Shown one piece after another: positions 10,341-20,639 of a stretch of DNA of 64,000 nucleotides. The notes below the pieces were generated by a model. The model ran no database searches. It had not been told where the DNA came from and saw nothing but the letters and a program-made list of their open reading frames with translations. The stretch spans positions 2,990-66,989 of the forward strand of contig CAUYUJ010006313.1 in NCBI GenBank assembly GCA_963575745.1, given 5' to 3'. Each line of letters starts with the position of its first letter. Positions within the stretch are counted from its first letter, which is position 1. The position numbers and the translations under genes were made by a program. The DNA is from Prorocentrum cordatum. Lineage: Eukaryota > Sar > Dinophyceae > Prorocentrales > Prorocentraceae.

Positions 10341-10528
10341 CGTAAGACCCGGGTTTGCCGGGACTCGGGTTCGCCATCGTTTTTTGACGACTGCGCCTCG
10401 GATTTTGACGAGGAGGAGTTTCGTGGGATGTCTGCAGCGGGAGGCCTCGTCAAAATGCAGGCTCGGCCTCGTCATTTTTTTGACGACCTCGTCGGGGATT
10501 TCCGAGTCCCCTGTACCCGGGTCTTACG
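10341..10528. mobile_element. MITE-like element with CGTAAGACCCGGGT ends
   Basis: The perfect 14-bp terminal inverted repeat CGTAAGACCCGGGT (10341-10354) pairs with its complement at 10515-10528, and the pairing continues, after a 5-base gap, over GGGACTCGG. The interior has several TTTTGACGA(C/G) and CTCGTCAAAA motifs in both orientations. It has no coding capacity. The family is not seen elsewhere in the window. Confidence 0.7.
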
Positions 10529-10561
10529 TCCCCCCGATAGAAGCACTCTAGCGCCCTAGAA

Positions 10562-10597
10562 GGCGCGGGCCTGGTCTGTAGAAGTAAGGCCCGCGCC
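10562..10597. repeat. Perfect 11-bp stem hairpin
   Basis: GGCGCGGGCCT at 10562-10572 pairs with AGGCCCGCGCC at 10587-10597 across a 14-base loop. It is flanked by TCTAAGAAG and TCTAGAAGG repeats. Terminator-like in shape, but that has no meaning without a gene, so it is annotated only as structure. Confidence 0.6.
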
Positions 10598-10724
10598 CTC
10601 TAAGAAGCAGCCTCCCTCTAAGACGCTTCTAAGGAGGCTTCCCCCTCCCCCTACCCCCTTGTGCGCGCCGCCAACCTCCTCCTGGCGGTCGCTGTGGGAG
10701 CTTCTGGCTCCTGGCTCCACCTCG

Positions 10725-10830
10725 CGCTCCATCACCGATGCATCGGCGATGGCGGCGCGATGTGGGGCCCGATGTTGTACACGCCGACGGCGACGATGCA
10801 TCGCCTACGTCGCCGATGCATCACCCAGGG
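10725..10830. repeat. GATGCATCGG family, partial copy 3
   Basis: Carries CACCGATGCATCGGCGATGG, GCGCGATGTGG and GTCGCCGATGCATCACCC, matching the interiors of the elements at 752 and 11837, but I cannot find both terminal repeats, so it is probably truncated. Confidence 0.55.
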
Positions 10831-11110
10831 CTTCCCAGCAACTCGGTACGATCGAAATGGGTACGGAAAGAGTGGGCACAAAGGCCGACGCCAGTTCCCA
10901 TCCATTTTGAACAGCACTCGTTGTCGGCGTCGCCGCTGGCGTTCTCCATTCGACACAGGAGGCCGCCTGCCCCACAGCGGCCGCTGCCAGTTTTGGACAG
11001 CAGCTGATGCTGGGTATCGTACCTATTCTTTCCATTCGCCCATGTCGGGCGTCCGAATCAACTGCACCGACGACGGCGACGACGACTGAGTATACACCGA
11101 TCCTGTTCCC

Positions 11111-11333
11111 TGGGTGGGCCCTGCGGGCAATAGTTATATCCACATCCAGTGCGTCTTTGGTTCTTGGGCTGTCTTCCCCAGAAACCGTAGACGCACTGGA
11201 TATGGATAAAAATCTGGCCCCCAAGAGGCTTGATTTTATCCATATCCAGTGCGCCTCGGCGTTGCGGCACCTCTTCCCAAAAAGTCCACGACGCTCTGGA
11301 TATGGATAGAAGTACTGCCCGCAGGCCCAGCCA
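11111..11333. repeat. Nested inverted repeats around ATCCATATCCAGTGCG
   Basis: The outer arms (GGGCCCTGCGGGCAATAGTT with TATATCCACATCCAGTGCG on the left, their complement on the right) bracket a second complete pair. TATCCA(C/T)ATCCAGTGCG occurs at about 11134 and 11237, and its complement occurs at about 11190 and 11292. The result is two hairpins in tandem enclosed by a larger one. Non-coding; probably two rounds of foldback-element insertion or duplication. Confidence 0.7.
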
Positions 11334-11836
11334 GGATCGGTGCACGTGCAGACCCTGGCGCTCTCCCACGAGCGGCCGCGGCCGCGGCCCTCTCTTCGTC
11401 GCGCCCTCTCGGCGCCCCTTTTCGGCGGAGGCGGTGGCCGCGCACACCGCAGGAATATTCGTCCTCTGGCGCGCGTGCGGAGCCTAGCATTTAGCGATCT
11501 GGTGTCGCTGAATTATCCTGGCATCGCTCGGACGTGTGCATTTTTCCTTCGGCGAGGGCCATCGAGGAGCATCCCTGATCATTTGGGGAAAAATCCACGC
11601 ACGAAACCGAAAAGAAAACACAGGGAATGGACGTCCGAGCGATGGCCAGCAGATGGGGTCCGAGTGCCCATGGGTCGTTGAAAGCAGGCATGTGTGGACT
11701 CCCAGATTCCAGTCTGCTTTGAGCGCGCCCCTACTTCAATGCTCGAGTCCTCCTGAGGGGGCGGGCAGACACCCAATCTGCTCTCAACGCCTTCCTACTT
11801 CATGTTTCTACCTACTTCTTCCGACCGATGGGCAGG

Positions 11837-11990
11837 TGGGGTCGGAGGATCACGCCGCATCGTCGATGCCTTGCCGATGCATTGTCGATGTGGCTCGATG
11901 TAGAGTGCCATTTTCTCCGCGCCGACGTCGCCGATGCATCGCCGATGCGTTGGCGATGCATAGGCGATGCGGCGCGATCCTCCGACCCCA
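11837..11990. mobile_element. MITE-like foldback element, GATGCATCGG family, copy 2
   Basis: Terminal inverted repeats of 26 bp with one mismatch: TGGGGTCGGAGGATC(A/G)CGCC then GCATCG. The interior carries the shared GATGCATCGCCGATGCG palindromes. Total 154 bp. It is the best preserved member of the family also seen at 752-918. No clear target-site duplication can be read. Confidence 0.8.
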
Positions 11991-12435
11991 TCTACATGGA
12001 CCCCATCTGGCAGGCTGCTGTGAATGCGATGCGGTAGCCGCGGCTTGCGCGCTCGGGTTCAGACACCCCCGCCCCCCCCCGACGCCGCGCAGCAAACGTC
12101 ACTCTTGCCTGAGGTCCGCTCTTGCATGTAGCCGGCCCCACACCTCCAGCGCATTGGGAAGCTGAATGCAGTGGGCACGTGCCAAAGAAGAGACCGACTT
12201 GCCAGCAGGTGCCCACGGAGACTTCTGATTCCCCAGTGGTCCTGGGGACGCACAGGTGACGTGGCACGCTTCAAGGAAGTCGAGAGATGTCTTATCGCCG
12301 GGCTCCTCACCACGTGCTTCCCTGACCTTCCAGGAGGGCTAAAAAAAAGCACGCGACTTAAAAACCTATCCCAGAGCTATTCTACGTCTTGGTTTTAGGC
12401 TGTTTCGATTAGTTTGTTAGGTTGTTACCCCTCCC

Positions 12436-14322
12436 GTGCTAAAAAATAGCTCTCTGGAAGGTCAGGGTTCTGCTGCGCGGAAGTCGTTCGCACTCTCCAG
12501 CCCTCGGGGGGCCCTCGCCCGGTCCTGGGGCCTTCAAAGAGCTGCTCGGGAGGACGTGCCTGCCCCTCTGGGGGAGGACAGGGCCTGGACTCCCGGACTT
12601 CTCTGGGACCCCTCGTGCCGAACAGCCCCCGGCGTCGCATGTCGCGGGTCGGCGCAGCCTGAGGTCACGAGCGGCCTCCGCTCGCAGCCAGATGCGGCGG
12701 GGCCGGGCACCCCGGGCTTCCCATCCTTTGCCGCTGGCCCGCCCTCGAGCTTCCGCAGCCAGCGGCCCCTGACATCGACCTCGGGCATCCCGCCCCCCAC
12801 GCCGCCCACCACGCAGCCCTTCTCGCTGTCGCCGAGCTCGTCGCCGAGCGTGCTCGGCTCGCAGCGCACCTCGGGGACGCGGCAGAGCCTGCCCCTGCCC
12901 GGCGCCTGGCCGGGATCCGGCGCGTGGCCCGCCAGGGAGCTGCAGGCGGGGGGCCCGCCCTCCCCGCAGCCGCTGGCTCTGGCGGCGCCCCCCGCCGGCT
13001 CCGCCGCCTCCCTGGCAGGCTTTGGGCTCCGCGGGGCGGACCCTGCCGCCCACGAGGGCGTGGGGACCAGCAGGCCTGCCAGCGGCGTGGCGCCCGCGGG
13101 CCCCTCGGCAGGCGCAGCCTCCGCGCTGCCGCCGCCGCCTGCGGCGGGCGGCCCCGCGGGCGCGACGCAGCTGCTGACGCTCGCGGGGCGCGCGCCGCCG
13201 CCCTTCGGCACGGCCCCCGCCGCCGCGGACTGGGCGGCGCAGGCGACGCGGGAGCAGCTCGCGGCCGCGTCGCGGCCCTCCTCCCGGCGGAGCCTGCCGG
13301 AGACCGGGCCGCCGGGGCCCGCGGGCGCCCCGGCGTCGGCGCCCTCCCTGCCAGGTGCTGCCTGCAGCCCGGCCTCGGTGCCGCCCTCGGCGCGGGAGGC
13401 CGCCCTGCCGCCGACGCCGCCTGCGCCGCCGCCCGCGGGCACGCAGTGGCCGCAGCATGGGCACGCACCCGCCCCGGACTCGTCGGAGACGCTGCCACCG
13501 CCGCCAGCGCATCCAGGCCCACACACGCAAGGGCAGGGCTGGCCCATGCAGCCGCCGGAGCAGGGCCCAGCGGTGGAGACGGTGTGGCAGGGCAAGCCCA
13601 TGCCGCCAACGTCGCAAGGCCCAGAGATCCACACGCAGTGGCCGGGCCCGCCTCTGCCGCCTCCAGCACAGGGACCTGTGGCGGACACGCAGTGGCAGAA
13701 CAACCCCATGCCGCCACGCTCATTGAAGAGTCCTGCAGTGGGTACACAGTGGCAGGGCACGCCTTTGCCGCCGCCGCAAGCTCAAACGGTGGATACTCAG
13801 TGGCAGGGCCCTGCTTTGCCACCTCCAGCAAAGGCAGCTTCGGTGGACACGCAGTGGCAGAGCCAGCCTATGCCGCCACCACCAATACTGAATCCTGCCG
13901 TGTCCACGCAGTGGCAGGGCACGCCTTTGCCGCCGGCGCAAGCTCCGGCGGTGGAGACCCAGTGGCAGGGCCCGCCCCTGCCGCCTCCAGCGCAGGCAGC
14001 TCCAGTGGACACGCAGTGGCAGAGCCAGCCCATGCCGCCACCACCATTGTTGAATCCTGCAGGGGATACACAGTGGCAGGGCCCGCCCTTGCCGCCTCCA
14101 GCACAGGCGCCCACTGTGAATACTCAGTGGCAGAGCTACGTGCCAGGACAAGCAAAAGGTGTCCCGATGGAGACACACCAGTCGCAGCAAACCTCATATC
14201 GAGCAGTACCTGGAACAGCCATGCCTGCGCCGATCGCGTCTCACGAGACCGATCCCCCGCTGCCGTGCCTGGAGCAGCGATTGGCTGCTCTAGAGCAGCA
14301 GTACCCGAGTGCAGGATGGTAG
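12436..14322 (+). CDS. Pro-rich TQWQ-repeat protein (exon)
   Basis: This is the best supported coding sequence outside the large elements. The open frame runs to a stop at 14320-14322. The first half (to about 13440) is Pro/Ala/Ser-rich. From about 13440 to 14145 there are about 12 diverged repeats of 17-20 residues with the consensus x-V-x-T-Q-W-Q-G-x-P-[LM]-P-P-P-A-Q, and the tail contains a short Leu-rich helix (CLEQRLAALEQQ). Third codon positions vary while TQWQ and PPP are kept, which supports selection on protein. The 5' end begins with GTG and not ATG, so the frame probably opens at a splice acceptor between 12440 and 12560, part of which resembles the dispersed repeat at 8222. Likely a disordered adaptor or RNA-associated protein; no family assigned. 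Strong CpG-rich codon use matches the flanks and not the giant element. Confidence 0.7.
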   Translation: MLKNSSLEGQGSAARKSFALSSPRGALARSWGLQRAAREDVPAPLGEDRAWTPGLLWDPSCRTAPGVACRGSAQPEVTSGLRSQPDAAGPGTPGFPSFAAGPPSSFRSQRPLTSTSGIPPPTPPTTQPFSLSPSSSPSVLGSQRTSGTRQSLPLPGAWPGSGAWPARELQAGGPPSPQPLALAAPPAGSAASLAGFGLRGADPAAHEGVGTSRPASGVAPAGPSAGAASALPPPPAAGGPAGATQLLTLAGRAPPPFGTAPAAADWAAQATREQLAAASRPSSRRSLPETGPPGPAGAPASAPSLPGAACSPASVPPSAREAALPPTPPAPPPAGTQWPQHGHAPAPDSSETLPPPPAHPGPHTQGQGWPMQPPEQGPAVETVWQGKPMPPTSQGPEIHTQWPGPPLPPPAQGPVADTQWQNNPMPPRSLKSPAVGTQWQGTPLPPPQAQTVDTQWQGPALPPPAKAASVDTQWQSQPMPPPPILNPAVSTQWQGTPLPPAQAPAVETQWQGPPLPPPAQAAPVDTQWQSQPMPPPPLLNPAGDTQWQGPPLPPPAQAPTVNTQWQSYVPGQAKGVPMETHQSQQTSYRAVPGTAMPAPIASHETDPPLPCLEQRLAALEQQYPSAGW

Positions 14323-14956
14323 GGCTTCGGGTGGCGCACAGCCTGCCCTCCAGGTAGTCGCAGCTGGGCTCCGCACAGGCCCCCCGAGCAGCCGGGGGCG
14401 GGAATCCACACTCCAACCTCGGAGCGCGCCGCGCCCCAGGGGCGCCGCCGCAGACGGCGCGCAGGGATGCTGAGACCGCCCTGGACTACTCGGGGGGACT
14501 GGTGAGGCCAGCCGGGACTACCTACAGGGGGGGGCAGTCTGCGCGCCACCTGCCCTACGGTCGGGGCCTTGCAGAAGGAACGCTTTTTGTTGGGGAGGGG
14601 CTCCGCGTTCCTTGATTGTTTCACAGCTTGCCTTAGGTTTTCCTCTGGTTTTCGATGGGAAATCGAATTCTAACTGATGGGAAAAAGGGGCCTCGTCCCT
14701 TATTTAGGGTTCCCTAGGTCAACGCCCCGACTGTACCGTGCAGGATCGGCAGCCGCAGCTCCGAGGCCGCACCGGGTGTGGTCTCCGGCTGCCGTGGCGG
14801 CCGCGGAGGCGGTGCTCGCCGCGGAGGCCGTGCAGGCCGCGGCCAACAGGGCCGCGCAGCGGTGGTCTCCGCGGGCCACCGCGGCGGCGGAGGCCGTGGC
14901 GGCGGCGGAGCTGGCCGAGCGCAGGGCCGCGGACGAGCAGCTGCGAGACTGGACGC

Positions 14957-15172
14957 CGCCTCCTCCTCCTCCTCCTCCTCCCTCCTCCCCTCCTCCCCCC
15001 CCCCCCCCTCCCCCTCCCCCTCCTCCTCCTCCCCCCCCCCTCCCCCCTCCTCCCCCCCCTCCTCCTCCTCCTCCTCCTCCTCCTCCCTCCTCCTCCTCCC
15101 TCCTCCTCCTCCTCTCCTCCTCCTCCTCCCCCTGCTCCTCCTCCGCCTCCTCCTCCTCCTCCTCCTCCTCCT
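14957..15172. repeat. (CTC)n microsatellite
   Basis: About 215 bp of CTC/CCT with C-runs. It creates poly-Pro and poly-Ser frames that extend an Ala-rich upstream frame (14700-14950); I do not accept that as a gene. Confidence 0.95.
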
Positions 15173-15214
15173 CGGGTGGGTCGGGGGCAACGTTAGGGGG
15201 GATAGGCTCACGGG

Positions 15215-15262
15215 GGGGGGAGCGCATCGACCCCCAATCGCCCATTCATCGCCGATGGTGGC
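15215..15262 (+). repeat. CATCGACCCCCAATCGCC short dispersed repeat, copy 3
   Basis: GAGCGCATCGACCCCCAATC then GCCCATTCATCGCCGATGG; the inverse of the copies at 7540 and 7949. Confidence 0.6.
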
Positions 15263-15794
15263 CCGAGGGCCCACCCCGCCCAGGCGCATGGGGTTTCGCT
15301 ATCGGAGGCCCATCTGCCGATTCCAATTCAATGTTTCACCCCGTGACACTGTCCCCCCCTGACGTTTCCCAGTGGGGGGTGGGGGCAGAGTCATCGGCAG
15401 GGATGGACCAGCAGCCTCGCCCAGCCTCGCCGTTGTAGGGCGGTGTCGCCCACAGACCGGATGGTTCCAAAGGGGAGCGAGGGAGTCTTTGTGCGCTTCA
15501 CCCTCTTTCCAGCCCGCGGAGAAGGGGTCTAACTTGGGTGGTCGGCCCAACCCACTCTGCTCCAACCCCTGTGGAACCCTCCAGACCACATGCCTCGTCG
15601 AAATGCGAGCCCTGCAGCGTCTCGGAATTTTGAGGGGACCTCGCTAGCGACAGCCCCTCCCCGCAAAAGGCAATGTGTTGACAAGGTCCCCGCGCGAAGG
15701 TAACTTCCTATGGCGCGTCGCGACCCGAGCAAGCATGCTGCCGTGCTCCACGGGGTGGCGCGAGGGCTCGAAGATTCAGGAGCGAAGCAATGAC

Positions 15795-15908
15795 GTACAG
15801 TGGAGGCCCATGCCAAGAAGCACCCTGTTTGCCTCCAGGGTGCCCTGGGTTTCTTGGGTTTCGATGGTTTTGCTAGGGAAGTTTCCTGTGGACTGGCCTC
15901 CACTGTAC
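15795..15908. repeat. 114-bp inverted-repeat element
   Basis: GTACAGTGGAGGCCA (15795-15809) is matched exactly by its complement at 15894-15908. The interior contains a tandem TTTCTTGGGTTTCGATGG segment. A MITE-like foldback of unknown family. Confidence 0.55.
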
Positions 15909-16194
15909 ATGAATTCACATAGGTGTCGAGAGAGCACATTACGCGAGCGTTCGTGACACGAGGGCGGCCTCGCGAACTGGGGGGCGGGGGCATAGTCATG
16001 TACGCGGCCTGGCGTATACGTGCGCCTTGGCGTGGCGCGATGCTCGAAACCAGGTGGCCTTTATGCATGAGCAGAGTTTGGGGTGTGGCCAGGGCGGGGG
16101 CGTCGCTTCAGAAGCAGGACGGGGCCGCCGTGTTCCCGGTCCGCAATGCTGCCTGCCACCCACCGAAGTGGAGCGCCCTTCGATGTTTTTTCTG

Positions 16195-16515
16195 CTTCTG
16201 CAACCTTGGAGGAGTCCCTTCGTGGAGCCTCCGCAGCACGGCGGGCCCTTCGGCGATCGATTCTGCACCGACCCCATTCATGGATGCTACGTTGAGGAGT
16301 GCTTTGTCGACAAGGAGAGGGTCCGCCATCGCGAGGTGGACATTGTTCATCGCAGGAGGGTCGTGGAGGAGGACTTGCCTTTCATTGCATGGCTCGCCGG
16401 GATCAGCAAGAGCACGGTCGCTGCCCAGGGCGATGTGATCCGCAATCGCGCATGGAGGGAGCTCTACGAGCTGAGGCAGGTAGAGGCGCACCAGTGGACA
16501 GTTGGAGCACAGTAA
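16195..16515 (+). CDS. Possible exon, unknown protein
   Basis: The plus-strand frame ends at a stop at 16513-16515. The last about 85 residues have balanced, charged composition (FGDRFCTDPIHGCYVEECFV, then KERVRHREVDIVHRRRVVEE and a Trp-containing helix) unlike the surrounding low-complexity DNA. No start is clear; an upstream acceptor would be needed. The complementary strand is also open, so strand choice is tentative. I recognise no domain. Confidence 0.35.
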   Translation, partial: LLQPWRSPFVEPPQHGGPFGDRFCTDPIHGCYVEECFVDKERVRHREVDIVHRRRVVEEDLPFIAWLAGISKSTVAAQGDVIRNRAWRELYELRQVEAHQWTVGAQ

Positions 16516-16608
16516 AGCCAGCGGTCGCAGAGATGATGGCCCGCGCGCGTGGTGGAGTGGCAGGCGTGTTTTTTCATCAGGGGCAACCTTATGTGGGGAT
16601 TGCCTCAG

Positions 16609-16662
16609 GGGGGAACGCATCGACCCCTAATCGCCCACAGATCGCCGATATGGGCCCGATAC
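16609..16662 (+). repeat. CATCGACCCCCAATCGCC short dispersed repeat, copy 4
   Basis: GGGGGGAACGCATCGACCCC then TAATCGCCCACAGATCGCC; same orientation as copy 3. Confidence 0.6.
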
Positions 16663-17400
16663 CCCACCCCGCCCAGGTTTGCTCGGTTGTGCTAATTATC
16701 GGGGGCCCATGGCCGATCTATCTGCGATGCATCGTCGATTCCAGATCGATGTTCCCCCCCCTTGGCCAGTCCCCCATCTCACCTCATCGGGAATGTCGCA
16801 GTTAGGTCGTTGGAAACTGGTCCACGACAAGGTTCCGTTTGGACGCGGAACTTCCATCTTGTTCCGTTGTTTGCTCAGTCTGGAGCATGCCACCGCGATG
16901 AATTGTCTTATGCAGCTCTATCTTGCGCGCTGCAGTGAATTGTCTAGTGCAACTCCACCTGGCTTGCTGCAGTGTTCTGAAGCCCACTTGCGCACTCCCA
17001 ATTCGGAGTCCAACTGCTCTGCGGCGCCCGACATGCATCTCCTCGATATGTGGCCACTGTGCCCGTACACGCCCTAGCCCAGCTTCTTTCTGAGAAGCAT
17101 TGCCGCGTTGATCGCAAAGGGTGATGCCAACAAACAAATGTTCGGTGTTTGCGTGGTTGTCGGTCGATCCTACTATAACATGACTGCCTTACGCACATAT
17201 GTGAGTTTGATGCGTGCTTCTCGCGGTCCCTGCTTGAGACTGTCATCGCCTGATCGAGCGTGCCCTCCATGCATACATTGCCTGGAGGTACCGCGAAGTT
17301 GTGAAATTCACTGTGGTCGGGAAGTCGGTAGCACTGGTTCGATACGCACGCTTTTCTTGCCAATACCACGATAACGACGATTCTTGGCAATAACTCACCC
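16663..17400. other. No gene seen
   Basis: Moderate GC sequence with short open frames only. Bases 16900-17000 hold a few TGCAGTGAATTGTCT(A/T) near-repeats. Bases 17420-17560 encode a Glu/Gln/Asp-rich peptide on the plus strand that could be a short exon, but support is too weak for a separate entry. Confidence 0.4.
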
Positions 17401-17579
17401 CGTTCGGCGGAGGGGGGGGGAGAAGGGGGCGGAGCAGACGGAGGACGAGGAGCTCCAGAAGCAGGAGGTGGCGGATCAGATGGATGAGCTGGACAGTTTT
17501 GGTTCTGCCCTGGATCCTGATCCCCTAAGGTCTCTGGAAGCTCTAGAGGTATTTACAGGCTTTCGAAGCCACCCCAAAG

Positions 17580-19450
17580 CAATTAGCCTGGCGAAGGACC
17601 CAACCATACGCAGCTGCGAGGCGGACGAACAAACTGCGAGTAGCGTGGGACATAGCCTCTGCCGTCATAGGCAGCGCGCCGCAGGAAGGACGAAGCGCAG
17701 GGCAGCGCGGGCAGGTGGCAGCGGGTGGCGGGAGGGGGCACAGAACGGGCGGGGGCACAGATGCCAGGGGTCTTCGGCGGAGCTCCTTCTGGGGCCATGA
17801 AGCGTGGGAAAGGTGTGCCGAAGTAGCCAGGGGAACGCGAACCCTGTCGCATGGGTCTTCGGTGGAGCTTCCCATGGGGCCACGAAGCGTGTGAGAGGTG
17901 TGCCGACATGGGTCTGGGGACGCACGTGAACCCCGCCACCTGGGGACACTGGTGGGCCCCGAAGCGTGTGAGGAGGGCCCTGGACGATGTGAACCCTGTC
18001 ACTGGGGCCAGCGGTGGGTCACGAAGCGTGTGACGGGTGTGCCGGAATGGGCCTGGGACCGCATGTGACTTTCTCTATTGGGGCCTTCGCAGGAGCTCTC
18101 TGTTGTTTGGGCCACGAAGCGTGTGAGGGGTGTGTCGAAATGGGCCTGGGGACGCATGTGAGCCCTGTCACTGGGGCCAGCGGTGGCAACCTCTTGGGCC
18201 ACAAATCGTGTAGGGGATGTGCCTGAATGGGGGATGGACGCGCATGTGAACCCTGCCACTGGGGCCATCGGTCGCGCTGCCTATTGGGTCACTAAGCGTT
18301 TGAGGTGTGTGCCGACATGGGCCTAGGAACGCATGTGACCCGTGCCATTGGGGCCAGCGGTGGCGCTCCTTCATGGGCCGCGAAGCGTCTGCGGGGTGTG
18401 CCGAAATGTTCCTGGGAACGCATGCGAACCCTGCCACGGGGACTTTCGGTGGAGCTCGCTATGGGGCCAGCCGACGTGCGCCTGGGGACGCATGCCAACC
18501 CTGCCACTGGGGCCTCCGGTGGAGCTCTTCATGGGGCCACGAAGCGTGACGGTGCGCCGAAATGGAAATGGGGACGCATGTGACACTTTCCACTGGGAAT
18601 TTTGTCGGGCTCTGTGTTGGGCCGCGAAGCGTATGAGAGAAACGCCGCAATGTGCCTGGAGACGCATGTGAAGCCTGCCGGTTGGGCCGTCGGTCGCGCT
18701 ACCTATTGGGTCACTGAGCGTTTGAGGGGGGTGCCGACATGGGCCTGGGGACGCATGCGAACCCTGCTACTGGGGCCTTGGGGAGACGAAGCGTATGAGG
18801 GGCGTGCCGGAATGGGCCTGGGGACGAACGTGAACCCTGCCACTGAGGCCTTTGGTGGAGCTCCCTCGTGGGCCGCGAAGCGTGAACCCTGCCTCTGGGG
18901 CCTTCGTTGGAGCTCCCCATGGGGCCACGAAGCATGTGGGGTGTGTGCCGAAATGGGCCTGGGGACGCATGTGAAACGTGCCACTGGGGCCTTCGGTGGA
19001 GCTCCCCAGGGATCCTCGAAGCGTGTGACGGGTGTGCTGACGTTTGCCTGGGGACGCATGTGGACCCTGCCTCTGGAGCCTTCGGTGTAGCTCTTCATGG
19101 GGCCGCGAAGCGTGTGAGGGGTGTGCCGAAATGGGCCTGGGGACGCATGTACACCTTGCCACTGGGGCCATTGGTCGCGCCCCCTCTTGGGCCACGAAGC
19201 GTATGAGCGGTGTGCCGACATGGGCCTGGGGACGCATGTGAACCCTGCCACGGGGGCCTCTGGTGGACCTCCCCATGGGGCCACGAAGAGTCTGACGGGT
19301 GTGCTGGCATGCCTGGGGGCGCATGATGTGAACCCTGCCACCTGGGGCCTTCGGTGGAACTCCCTGTGGGGCCACGATGCGTGTGAGTGGTTAGACCAGG
19401 GGACGCATATGAACCCTGCCGCTGGAGCCTTCGGTAGAGCTCCCTAAGAG
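17580..19450. repeat. 90-bp satellite array B, inverted relative to array A
   Basis: About 19-20 units of 78-95 bp carrying GGCCACGAAGCGTGTGAGGG, TGTGCCGACATGGGCCTGGG, GACGCATGTGAACCCTGCCA and GGGGCCTTCGGTGGAGCTCC. Each motif is the complement of one in array A (1255-2320). The left border, CCTGGCGAAGGACCCAACCA at about 17589, is the inverse of the right border of array A, so array plus flank was duplicated in inverted orientation. Many open frames of 60-300 codons are produced by the satellite itself. Confidence 0.9.
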
Positions 19451-19479
19451 GCCACGGCGATGATGCAGGTATGCGGAGA

Positions 19480-19832
19480 GCAACATGGATGATTATGCTG
19501 ATGTTGCTGCTGCTGGTTATGACTATGATGATGGCGATGATGATGCGGATGATGAGCATGATGACTATGATGGTGATGACGATGATGATGAGGATGATGA
19601 TGGTAATGATGATGATGACGATGATGATGATGATGATGATGAGGATGCGGATGAGGGTGATGATGATGATGATGCTGATAATGGTGCTGATGATGTTGGT
19701 GGTGGTGATGAAGATACTTATGATGATGATCATGATGATGTTGATGCTGATGACCATGAGTATGAACGCGATGATGATGACTATTCTGAAGCTGATGTTA
19801 ATGATGACGATGATGCTGATGATGATGTTGCT

Positions 19833-19889
<57 letters not shown>

Positions 19890-19892
19890 ACG
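19480..19892. repeat. (GAT)n microsatellite
   Basis: Imperfect GATGATGATG with GCT interruptions. It gives poly-Asp, poly-Met and poly-Ile/His frames in the three phases and strands. The long acidic frame that starts here and runs to about 20.4 kb is an artefact of the repeat. Confidence 0.9.
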
Positions 19893-20639
19893 CAGCTTTT
19901 GAAGAATAATCGCAGAGCGCAGGAGAGCCGCGCGGATGCATCCTGGCGGGCTGACAGGCGGTGGACAGAAAGTCCCCCAAGTCATCCCGAACTTTCCGCA
20001 ACCACGTCGGCTCAAGCCTTTTTCATAAGAGGCCGCGCGCTCGCCGAGCTCGCCCGCGTCCTGGATGCGCCCGGGCGCCAGCGGCGCGGCGCTGTTGGCT
20101 TTCCACGTGGGCTCCGCCTAGCTGAGCCACTGGTGGGGCGCCCACCGCCATGCGGGCCCGCCGGCTGCGCCGCCAGCACTTTCGGTGCCGTTTGCCGCGG
20201 TTCCCGCGCCAGCTCCGCCGCCGCGGAGTTGCCCGGCGGCCTGGCCGCCGACGTCCGCGGTGGCCTCGGAGCTGCGCGTGGAGTTGGAGCGGTGCCTGCC
20301 CTCTGTGGCGCCGGCGCCTGTGGTGGCCTGCCCCGACCCTTGCCCGGCGTGACCCGAGCCGGTCAAGAACGAGCTCGATCTTGTGAGGTTTCGAGGTTTC
20401 GTTCGGTTTCGTGACGTTGCTGCTCTGGGAGTTGGTCTACCGCTGGTGCGGCCAGACTCGCAGGAAGGACCCTGCGGTGGAGCCGGCGGCTGAGCGGCTG
20501 CTGGGGTGTACGGCGGCGGCCGGCGGGTGCCAGGTGGTCGCGGGCGTCTGACGCCTGCCCTCAAACTATAAACCGTGGCGATGAGGCCCACGTCGAATAC
20601 GACCTGCCACGCGCCCCTCCGCTCCACGCGCGTGTCGTC

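Noticed and set aside
10562-10597. GC-rich hairpin considered as a transcription terminator
   Set aside because: No gene upstream and no bacterial context; nuclear eukaryotic DNA.
12924-14357. Overlapping frames of 400-480 codons on both strands of the TQWQ gene
   Set aside because: They mirror the repeat of the real frame; the plus frame ending at 14322 alone shows a conserved motif with third-position variation.
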